From Prostheceraeus crozeri (lineage: Eukaryota > Platyhelminthes > Polycladida > Euryleptidae): a DNA stretch of 64,000 bases. Under the pieces are notes generated by a model. That model was not told the DNA's origin, made no database searches, and saw only the letters and a list, made by a program, of their open reading frames with translations. Each line of letters starts with the position of its first letter. Positions within the stretch are counted from its first letter, which is position 1. Where the stretch lies: the NCBI GenBank assembly GCA_907163375.1, contig CAJQUW010004456.1, positions 186,001 through 250,000 on the forward strand, written 5' to 3'. This document shows positions 22,401 to 34,400 of the stretch, piece after piece. A program made the translations under genes and the position numbers.

Positions 22401-25400
22401 CCACTTGAAATGAAATTGTATCAGAGATTTGTTCAATTAGTTTTACAAAATCATTCAGTCGGTCGCAATTTTTCGAGGGAAAAGATTCGCTTTCCTATTA
22501 TTGTGTTGTTTACTTGGTGGAAAAGATTCACTTTCCTGTTATTGTGTTGTTTACTTGTGGAAGAGATTCACTTTCCTATTATTGTGTTGTTTACTTGTGG
22601 AAAGGATTCACTTTCCTATTATTTGTGTTGTTTACTTGTGGAAAAGATTCACTTTCCTATTATTGTGTTGTTTACTTGTGGAAAAGATTCGCTTTCCTAT
22701 TATTGTGTTGTTTACTTGTGGAAAAGATTCACTTTCCTATTATTTTGTTGTTTACTTGTGGAAAAGATTCGCTTTCCTATTATTGTGTTGTTTACTTGTG
22801 GAAAAGATTCACTTTCCTATTATTGTGTTGTTTACTTGGTGGAAAAGATTCACTTTCCTGTTATTGTGTTGTTTACTTGTGGAAGAGATTCACTTTCGTG
22901 TTATTGTGTTGTTTACTTGGTGGAAAAGATTCACTTTCCTATAATTGTGTTGTTTACTTGGTGGAAAAGATTCACTTTCGTGTTATTGTGTTGTTTACTT
23001 GTGGAAAAGATTCACTTTCCTGTTATTGTGTTGTTTACTTGTGGAAGAGATTCACTTTCCTATTATTGTGTTGTTTACTTGTTGGAAAAGATTCACTTTC
23101 CTATTATTGTGTTGTTTACTTGTGGAAAAGATTCACTTTCCTATTATTGTGTTGTTTACTTGTGGAAAAGATTCACTTTCCTATTATTGTGTTGTTTACT
23201 TGTGGAAAAGATTCACTTTCCTATTATTGTGTTGTTTACTTGTGGAAAAGATTCACTTTCCTATTATTGTGTTGTTTACTTGTGGAAAAGATTCACTTTC
23301 CTATTATTGTGTTGTTTACTTGTGGAAAAGATTCACTTTCCTATTATTGTGTTGTTTACTTGTGGAAAAGATTCACTTTCCTATTATTGTGTTGTTTACT
23401 TGTGGAAAAGATTCACTTTCCTATTATTGTGTTGTTTACTTGTGGAAAAGATTCACTTTCCTATTATTTGTGTTGTTTACTTGTTGGAAAAGATTCACTT
23501 TCCTATTATTGTGTTGTTTACTTGTGGAAAAGATTCACTTTCCTATTATTGTGTTGTTTACTTGTTGGAAAAGATTCACTTTCCTATTATTGTGTTGTTT
23601 ACTTGGTGGAAAAGATTCACTTTCCTGTTATTACGTTGTTTTCTTGATGCGTTTTCGTCTTTTCGGAAAATTTCGATGTACGCGTCGGGCAGCGATGTAA
23701 TTTTGTTAAAATTCTATGATTGTCGTGATCACAAGGGACACGTGACAGTTTCTCGTTGAAAGAATTTGGAAAATTATCATGATTCTCTCGCACTGACAAA
23801 CTCTCATTTCAGTCGACATTAATGTGGATGAAAAGCGTATTATATTGCTGTTTCAGAACAAATTCGACCTCCGCTCAGCTGGTGTAAGTTTGAAGTGGAC
23901 GTTAGCGATCCCAATCAAATATCAAGGGCCTCTGCTACTGGACTTCAATCACCACCACTGACAGTATTGGCTGTCAGCCTCAAGACAGTCACCAACAGTA
24001 AAGACTTCCAGAATGAGGTAAGTGTGAAAACTTTACTTTTGTCATTGTTTTTGTTGAAGGTGGCATGGATGCTCACAATTTTGAATCTTCGCAGAGAAGA
24101 CGTCTGATATGCTTAGAACATCCTAGGGAGATTTGATAGGCATTGAGATTTATGAGATTGTGCACACTTACAGAAAGATTTGTACAAAATTAGAAAAGAG
24201 CTTTGGCATATATAATAGAAATTATTTGAGATTGCTTTAGAAGTATTGTCTGCTGTCTTGTCAGTTGCGGACAGTGTCAAGGTGTATTGGAGAACAATTC
24301 GTAAATTTATTTGCCTTTGATTGGGAACTCCAGGAGGCTGTTGCAATAAGGTGAAGTAACGTAGAATTTTCATTAAAAGCCGTAGGAGGCATTTTGCAAA
24401 TAAGTAAGCTCAAGAAGTTGGGTGGAGACAAAGTTACGGAAAAATTGTCGATTGTACTGTACCTGGCCTTATGAAGAACCGAATGGATGTTCGTCTCAAG
24501 ATTCTGACGTGCGACTGCTGATCACCTGGGGCTATATGAATTTATCAGTGATCGCAAATAAACTTTTGCCATTCACATTTTCTTAATTGAGGCAAAACTG
24601 TAGCCTAGTCATAGTAAAAAAGCCCCACTTGTTTTAAGACAACGTGTGTCAGTTACATTTTTTGTGTTCTTCGTTTGTATACATAACGAATTTTGTAATC
24701 ATTTCTTTCAGATCGTGAGTGTTGGCGGTTTGATACACAATGAGTTCTTTATCGATAAGCCTGCTCCTAAGAAGCTCTTTCAATCTCACTTCACAAGTAA
24801 GGAAACTTTTTTCTAAAATGTAGCCAAAATTTCTCAAGTTCAAGATGAGGATATTGAAAAAATTATTGATATTTCCAATCGATAAATCATTTATCAATTT
24901 ATTGATTCTTTTATTAACATAAGTTTTGAATTTTCCAGTCATTCATCGAATCGAAACGGTAAGTGAATAAAATCGAAGGATTTCAGATTTCTACTTTCAT
25001 AAATTAATGGTAAAAGTGCAAGTTTTGCTTCTTTCCTTCATTTAAGTTCTGATACAGTGGCAAATTTGGTGAACGGTTAAATGTGAAAACAAAAATCTTT
25101 TCTACGTCTTCTGAAAGGGATTGTTGAAGACCGGTACATTTTACGCTAGTCATTGAGTGCGGGTGGAATATCTCGGTGAAATACCTTGACTAGGTATTTT
25201 CCACGATTGACCACTGCTGGATATTTATAAAAGCTAACCTCGACTCTGGAGATAAGTTCAGAAATGTATTTATGATAATTGATTGTTCAGTGCAGTATAG
25301 TGAACCAAATTCCCCGTTCCGTGAGCTTTATTCACTTTAGCTGAAAACCAGCTCCGTTTCCGGTTTGTGCTTAGGAATCATATCCACTACCCCGTCTGAC

Positions 25401-28400
25401 TGGCATTAATGACTTTGCTCATTAACACCTTCGATTTCAGATGTTTTTATGCGCAGCTTTCTTTGTAGTTACTATATTATAATGAGTTTATTTGGGTTGT
25501 GCAAATTATCTTCACACTGAAATTTGCTCCGTTACAGATACGAACATAATCACCTCCTTCATATCTTAGTTTCATTTCAGACTAGGTGATGGTGAACAGC
25601 GATTAGCTCACTAACTAGCATCGTGAAAGTACTGCGAGCATGAATACGCACGTGCTTCTAGAAGAAAGGTAGTCCTAATCGTAGATGAATATGTTGACTG
25701 TGTTGCCGACTCTCTGCAATGGGATATTAGAAAAAAATCATTGACTTTGAGTCATAATATTTTTCTTCCGGAAATAGCAGAATTCAGATTACACATGTTA
25801 ATCTTTATTCAACTGACTCATGAACATCAGTAAGCTGTTAACTTGTTCAGGGAATTACGTCCTCATACTCATCAATGAGCTGATTATATTTATTCTTACA
25901 AAACAATGCATTTGATATTGCACTGACTTTGCCTCACGTATTTACAGTTATTTCACATCCCAGTGATCGTATCCTTCCGTTTGATCTGCGAGAGCGTCTT
26001 AAAGCTTGGGGACCTCCTTATTCCTCCGTCCACGTTGAAGGCAGTGAACGTGCCCTTCTTGGTCGTCTTCTATCTCGTTTCCATCTCCTAGATCCTGACA
26101 TCATCATTGGACATGATCTTTTCTCCTTCGAGCTGGACGTTTTGACACAACGACTTGCTGCTCTTAAAGTTCCTCATTGGCATAAAATTGGGAGACTGAA
26201 ACGTGGTGTGGCTCCTCCGAAGGTTGGAGGGGCGATGAGAAATCCGTGGTTGGAGAAGAGTGCATTCGCAGGGAGAATTGTTTGCGACTCTTTGGTATCA
26301 GCGAAGGAATTGATCCGAGCACGCTCGTACGATTTGAGTCCGCTTATCAAGCAGGTGAACATTTTTAGTAATTTCGAGCTTATGCTGATGTGAAATGAAT
26401 GGAAAATTAAAATCCCTCACACACCCGAGCCCCTTCTTATAGTAACTTCCGAATTCGATAGGATTATTCAAATTCCATGCAGTGAATTTTCATTTGTTTC
26501 ATTTGTCATTTTTATTGCTATGTTTTAAGACAAGAGAAAAAAATTACAAAAGAGAATTCACCCACATATACATAGTCAAGAATCTGAATGTCCAAAAATT
26601 GTGCAAAGTCAACATTTTGTTTTGTCTCACACAAATAGTTTCATTTGTTTGATCTTCAATCCGCTCCTGACTTCACAGATGGCTTTAGAATTTATGAAAG
26701 TGCTGCTCTGATCACTTTCTCATAATTTGTTATTGTCAATTCGTAGTTTTTTCGGAATCATTGTTAATTGACAGAAATGAAAATGCCTCGGACGTTGCTT
26801 GAACTCAATGATGCTTTTGGTAACTTTCTTGACCAACTCCCTCTATAGCAGTTTTCGGGGGCATATAACGAAAAGATGTCCACGCTCTTGTGCAGTCCAT
26901 CAGCTAGTTTGTGCCGTTCTGAGCCTTACTGATGAGGCAATGCAGGACGAAACTCTGTCAAGGAATTTGGCCCTCATGTTGTTCAAGTCAGTGGACATCT
27001 TTGTGTACTATGCCTTGGTGAACTATTATAACTTGTGTTAAATGGAACAAATGAATTGTCTGTTTTGTGTTTGACATTAGAAGCTAAAAATGTCTGGAAC
27101 GCTGTAGACTTTTTTGGGCAAAGATGATGAATGTTGTCGCCGTTTCTGAACTGGTGCAGAACTTCAAGAGTCTCAATGGAGTGAGATTAGAGCACTGGTA
27201 GCAGCCACCCAGCAAATGATCCGGTGACAGACGATGATCCGGTGATGATCGAGAGAATTGGCACTCTGCAATCTTAAAATTATTAACACACGCAGTGTAA
27301 AACCAAGATGAAAAAGCGCATAGCAACATGTTCTGCAGTCTGTTCGCCTGTTCCTCCATTCTTATTGAAACAAGTTTTGGACGTTCCAACTTGGATTGTT
27401 TATGTCAGTGTGGTACTGGACATCCCTCGGCTATTATTATTATAAGGTCTCATTTTGATCTTTTTATTCAAAAAAGGCTTTTAATTTTGATCTTTTTAAT
27501 TGCGCTATTTTCCATATAAACTGAATCTTGCTTTAATTTCCTCAGGTTTTGCGCTGCGAACGTCCTGCTCCACCACCAGATTTGCGTCTTCTGTTTGGCA
27601 AATCGGAACAGACTCGAGGTCTGATAGATTTCACAATGGGTGACGCCAGCTTCGTGATCCGCCTTGTGAATGAGCTTCAAGTGTTGCCCCTGGCCACGCA
27701 AATCACCGGTGTGTGCGGCAATCTTCTCTCCAGGACACTTATTGGTGGAAGAGCTGAGAGGAACGAATTCCTCCTCCTCCATGCCTTCACTCAACGAAAT
27801 TTCATCGTTCCTGACAAATTGAGCTTCACAGAACAGCAAAGGATAGCACGAGAGGAAGGCGAAGCGGCAGAGGAAGAGAAGAAAGGTAGGAAGAAACCTG
27901 CATATGCAGGAGGCTTAGTACTGGATCCCAAGAAAGGATTCTACGACAAAATGATCCTTCTGTTGGACTTCAATTCTCTATATCCATCCATCATTCAGGA
28001 GTATAATATCTGCTTTACAACTGTTGAAAGGAAGGAAGCCGTCGAAGGAGAAATGCCTGATATTCCTGGATCAGGCCTGAGCGCAGGAGTTCTTCCTACA
28101 GAAATTCGGAAACTGGTGGAGAGCAGACGGGAGGTGAAGAAGTTGATGAAGGCACACGACTTAACGGCGGATACGAGGGCTCAATATGACATCCGGCAGA
28201 AGGCGTTGAAGATCACCGCTAACAGCATGTATGGCTGTCTTGGTTTTTCTCATTCCAGGTTCTTCGCCAAACCATTAGCCGCTTTAATCACTTACAAGGG
28301 ACGTGAGGTGAGCTTGAAAGCAGCTCATTTCCTGGCATTAATGGCGTCAGGCTATAATCCTACATAATCGGCATTTTACTGTGATGTTAGAGCTCACGAA

Positions 28401-31400
28401 TGCCGTATTTCAAATAATAACCGCTCTCAATTAGAAATCACACCACCACACACAAATTTGAAATAGTAGTCGCCTTCGAATAACGAGACTTCGGATCTAG
28501 GCCGCTTAACACCATATGGATCTTTGCAAGCTCTCCCTACCTTTCCGACTGTTGCAATGTAATGAATGTAGAGCAAGCGCTAATCAGTTCTTTGTCCTTC
28601 AATGAGTAGACCAATGTTATAATATCTTTAGTTGAATATGAAAACCACAATAGAACATAGTGTGACAAGAAAATGCTTGTCGTGCTGAAGACTGACAGTC
28701 GATTAACATTAATTTTTCAACATAACAATGAAAAAATGCTGTGCAATGTGCATACATTGATTTTAAAGAACTTCCTACGTAATCAATTTGAACATAATCA
28801 TAGATCGAGCAAAAAAGTACATTAAATTCAGCGTTCACCGAATTTCCAAAATGAAGTAAATAAAGTGATACTGGTATTATTATTAAACTTAATATAATTA
28901 CAAATTTTTATTAGACCTATTATAAATTCAAAGGTCTTAGCCCTGCATATTTGCCAATATATTGTCTTTTGTATAACAATCCTGCGTACAATTGAAATGA
29001 ACCGACTGTGTCATGCTATTGTCCAGTAACGCAGCTGATCATAGCTAATGATGCGATATTCATGCCGCTTTCATACCGCATCATGAGAATATTTTAATCT
29101 CACGATGTTTTGTGTTATAAATCAAAAGATTTTCGAATGCTGGAAGCAAATTAGTTGCATAAAACCTTAAACTCATCACTATTGGTCTGCATAATCACAA
29201 GTCTTCCGTTTCTGTATTTACATACCGAACTTAGACATCAATAGCCATGTCATCGCTAAACATGTGAATGTAAAAGGTATAGAATTTCGTATTCATGCCT
29301 TTATCGTTAAACTTGAAGGTTTTACTTACGTGATTAATTTATCACACAAAACACAGTAATACCAAACTACAAAGCTATCATGTTTTCTGTACCCAGCATG
29401 AGATAGTGTGAATATTGCATGACATGATTTTACATGGATCTCATGTGTGAAATCATGTTGAGTGTAGGGTTTCTCCAGTAATTCTTATCACAATCATACT
29501 ATGAAATCCTCCTGCAGCATGAATATTGTACAGTATGATTATTCGGTAAGTCATATGGATGGATTGGAATGTCCAGGAACACAATCTTTTACTCAGTTTT
29601 TCTGGGGAAAGCATTACATTCTACACGTATGATTTTAGTACAATTCATACCTAAAATCATAATAATGTATGTGATCATAACCTTATTTTTCTTGCGGGTA
29701 CTACATTTTAATATCACAAAGTTGCCTAGTATTCAACAAAATTTCCATGAGCCGGATAGTAGCCGCAGTGAAGACGACAATTTCTCACTAACACGGCTGA
29801 GAGCGACAGTTTTAAATTCCAGTCCCAGGTAATAGTCCACCGCTAGCGCGAGTTTTTGCAAGGAATGAGATACAAAATGATGTACACCCTGTGACTACTA
29901 CGAATCTGAACGTCTATCCTGCTATTGTCATTGTCTTTTTGTCAAAAACGTATTGTGCGCGTGTCAAACAGGATCAAAGGAAACATGTACGTAATTCCAA
30001 ATTGAAATGTTTATTAAAAATGACTTTTTCTATGCTTTCTTTGATGAAGGCAAAAAGTACCAAGCATAGAATCAAAATTTTTGGCCTATAATGTAAAAGT
30101 CTCATTTTCGGCCTAGTTCCCTACTGAAACTCGTGTTGGCGGACGAGCTATAAGAACAGCAGTTTTTGAATATAAGAGGTAAGATCCACATCTTTTAATG
30201 CCGCTCGCAGCTAGCAGCGACAATTTTCAATTCTACTAGGACCTCAGAGGGGTTGGGAAGTAATAATATAATTGCATAATAAGAATAATGTAGAGAGAAA
30301 TTGACTTTAGTAAGCTACAATCGATCTGTAGGTGTGAAAACATGCGTTTGATAGTCATGATTTGCCATGAATTAAAAGCACTCGAAATTTCCAATTGACC
30401 TTCGTAATTTTCGATAGGGATGTAGTACTTAACTTCTTCAAATTATCATTCACGACTCATCAAAAGCCATGCGCTAATTGAATGATCAGATAACCTCAAT
30501 ACATGCTCATTTTCAAAGATTTCACGTGAAAAACTATTATTATCTTAAAGGTTGGCATTCATGTGAAGTGATAAAAATAAAACACTGCAATAATTTGCGA
30601 TACTGATTTCCAACATATTCTAGAATTCATTAATTTTATTGCATGTGATCGGGTCATTCCAGCCAAAAGAGCACTACACACATGAATCGTCTTCATGCAT
30701 CGAGTGACGCGGCTTGATATTTCTTGAAGTTAAATTGGAGCAATAAATAACAATCTCATTGATTTTCATTTTTGTTAAGTACACATTCACATCCTTTGAG
30801 TTGGCAGTGATATTTATGACTGTATAAATTTAGTTAGTAGAAATCTTTATTCTCCACAGCATTGTTTGTGCACTGTACAGGGTTGAGATTTCATTATGCC
30901 TTTCTGTCTTCAGATTCTCATGAAAACGAAGGAGCTGGTCGAAGGCGTAAGTTTTCACTTCCCAATTGATTGCTTCTGTATGATGTATAGGACATGTTCT
31001 TATAGATGAACCTTGAGGTGATCTACGGTGACACAGATTCGATCATGGTCAACAGCAACTGCACAGATTATGATCTTGTATTCAAACTCGGCAACAAGGT
31101 AAGCATGAATTTCAACAGAAGCGTGAAGTATCAGCCTGAACTGACAGCCGACAATCCATAGGAATTCATTTCTCATCTCATGGGCTATTTAAGATAGAAA
31201 TATATTGATTTGACTTAAATTGATACGACTGAAGCTAAGTATGCAGACTGGCACATAGCTTTTCTATGTGAATTCCATGTCAAATTGCCATTCATCCGAT
31301 GTCTGGACTGACGTCGGTTTTTCCAGAATGCTGCAAACTGTGTTTCTTCAATTGGGACAAGATATTTCAAATTGCTTTCAGTATTATACTTTGTATTTTC

Positions 31401-34400
31401 TTGAGAGTGAAGCATTAACAGCGTTGACATTGAATTAAAATATCGTGGTTGTGTTATGAACATTGTTTTCGGTAACAAGTTTTAGTGAGCGAAATTTGTG
31501 TGGGATAAATTAATCATGAAGAAAAATTCTTTCGTAGGGATGTGCTGTCGAAATTCACAGAAATTTGCTGAAGAAAAGTTGTCCGTGATTTATAATATCC
31601 CCTTACCTACTTATTGTCCAAAGTATTGTTCTTTAGCCAACGATACTTCACTCTTTGAACATCGTTGTGATGTGTTCTCACATTCTCAAATTCTAAACTG
31701 ATTTTTGAATGTTTTCCGATAATATTTACAGACGTAGAATTAATTTTTCTATGAAAAAGGCAAATCTTTACTTTCGAGACGGTTACAGTACATGCCTGGT
31801 AATGGTGTGTGTCTTAACAGACTTTCCATTTGTTTGATCTCAACTAATTTTACTATTCGAAAGGAACTTGAATTCCATTTCTTTCATACTTATTTTCTAA
31901 GGAAGAAGCTCCTAAAATATGTTCACATCAAGCTTATCTTCTTTTAAAGTGATGTTTATTTATCCTACGATAACATTGGTAGGATCACTTAATTAATTTA
32001 GACGATGAGAGGTGGTAGGATGTATCATTTGGGGAAGGCCGCACTTTAGTGCGATGATTTAGACGGTCTGGAGTTAGTCTTTCCATCTCGGGAAGTACCA
32101 CCGCTCTTACTAGGCCGGGTTTCCTACTAAACCTAAACTTGTAGGTGTACAACAGCTATTCTACTGCTTTCAAGTAAGGCTTTACTCCCTGGATGGGGCA
32201 GAGTAAAGTTAGGACAATTGCTTGAAAATGACAACATGTGTGAAATAAAGTAGAATGTAATCGAGACTCAAAGTTATCTATGACTGCCCTTTGTAGATCA
32301 AAGCAGAGGTGAATAAATTATATCGACTGTTGGAGCTTGATATCGATGGTGTTTTCAAGAGCATGCTTTTGTTGAAGAAGAAGAAATACGCCGCGCTCAC
32401 AATCTGCCGCAATCCGAACGGCCAACTAGAGACCAGTCAGGAGTTGAAAGGTCTTGACATCGTGCGTCGGGATTGGTGCCGCCTTGCTGTGGACATTGGT
32501 CACTATGTTGTGTCACAGATCCTGTCTGGTCAGTCGCGAGAAGAAATAGTAGATCATATTCATACTCGCCTCGAAGAATGTGGAAAAGGAGTGGCAGAGT
32601 CTACGATTCCCATCGAACAATTCATCATCACGAAGACTCTAGCACGCAATCCTGAAGATTATTCTGATGCGAAAGGACAAGCGCATGTTCAAGTAGCTTT
32701 GAGACACAATTCGCGGTCTGGAGGACGGTCTATGCGTGCCGGAGACACGGTGGAATACGTCATCTGTGCTTCCAGAGGTGAAGGCGATGTGTCAACCGCC
32801 ATGCGTGCCTTCACACCAGAGGAAATCAAGAAGCAAGAAGATCTGGTGATTGATACACGCTACTACCTCGCTCATCAGGTGAGAAATCCAATGACTTACG
32901 AAAGTTATAAAAATTAAGTCGCCCTATGACGCCATAGTAAGCCTTTTTTAGTAAACGACCACTCATAGTCTAATGTGGAGAAACTGGGCTCGAGTAAATC
33001 TACTGGATACTTGAAGATCTCATAGGTCTCACTGAACTTATCTCCTAATTAGTGTTACCAACAATCAATTAATCATGCTTTCTCCTCACAGCTCCATCCA
33101 GTGGTCAGCCGTCTCGTTGAACCGATGGAGGAGACTGGGGCGGCTAGAGTGGCTGAATGTCTGGGCCTGGACCCTACCCAGTATCATCAAAGAGCGGCGG
33201 CAGCCAGCAATGAGAATGTGGATAATGAGACCGGTATGTAGGCGTAACTATCAGTCTCTTTCTTGATGGCAATTTATCTATGATTTTCCTTTCAGTGGAT
33301 AATGAAACTTCTTGGGCTGACTGTGAACCATTAACATTGACTTGTCCTCTTTGTTCCAAGAACATCACATTGACTGATCCACCTTCTACATCTCCATGGG
33401 CTTGTCCACATTGTCGCGGTACTATTTCCCACCAAAGCCATAAATCTGCAATCCTCAACCAAATGACACTGCAGGTAATATAATGCTTTGTACATGTGTA
33501 GTGAAACTTGATTTCGCAATCCGGTGACCTTATCACCGATTAAAAACGATTTAAAATTACCGTCTGCCAGATTGACTGAAAGACGCACAACCTATCTAGC
33601 TGACATTATTTTCTCTGTGTTTCTTTTGTTATATCTTTGTCCATGTGCATTGCTGAAGTGAGTTACTTTCTCTTACTCTCATTTTGGCTTTGGATTTCAA
33701 GTTTTCAGCAAATTTTATTTCCACATCCTGGAATTATGTGAGTTATTTTCCTCTAAGAATTTCCATAGAGGTATTTGTTTAACTTCAAATTCTTCCTTTT
33801 CGGGATCTTTCCTGACATTAATATAGTGCTTGGTCTCCTTGAGTGGCCTCCTTGGTGTTGTGTTTAAGTGCTTGGCCTAGCGGTCAAGCAGGGTCCAGAG
33901 GTCAAGCCCCGAAAGTGTGATTGGAAGTCGTCAGGAAAGGCATCTGGACTAAAATATCACAACGCTCCAAATTGAAGTCTGACTATGTCAGCATCGTCCA
34001 AGTGATCCACATTGTATCATGTAATTCATTTTGGAATAGCTGAATTTAACTCTGAATAATCGATTTGTATTTTCAGTAGCCTGACGATGGCTCGCGTAGC
34101 TGGTCGCAAGCGGTAGGGCAATGAAGATATACATTGACTACTACCAGTCTGCTTCCCTACCCAAAAAATCAAAAATCATAAAAATCAATTAGATTCTTCT
34201 CTTAATTTCGACATTTCAATTGATTAAATGATGTCCGTAATTTGCCTCGGTCGCTCAATTCTGATTTGTGTGAGGGTGAGGGAGCGTTAAGCAGGTCCAT
34301 CTGACTTTCCTGTGTCAGCGCTGCATGAACATTGCGCCAATCTCTCACAATTGAGAGCGTGTCCCTGATGACGTCATCACGAAACTTTGACACGCTCCTG

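Noticed and set aside
22476..23650. Regular repeat array resembling a CRISPR at first sight
   Set aside because: No unique spacers: units are contiguous 40-bp tandem copies, in an animal gene intron.
22326..23759. Long open frame of 477 codons, with overlapping frames of 377 and 251 codons
   Set aside because: Created entirely by the stop-free 40-bp minisatellite inside a POLA1 intron; the peptide simply cycles through three readings of the unit.
23813..23856. Alternative upstream acceptor for POLA1 exon 9
   Set aside because: Using it adds 44 nt and shifts the conserved SWCKFEV reading out of frame, leading to a stop.
26799..27041. 80-codon plus-strand frame in POLA1 intron 11
   Set aside because: No match to POLA1 or to any family known to me; exons 11 and 12 join cleanly without it.
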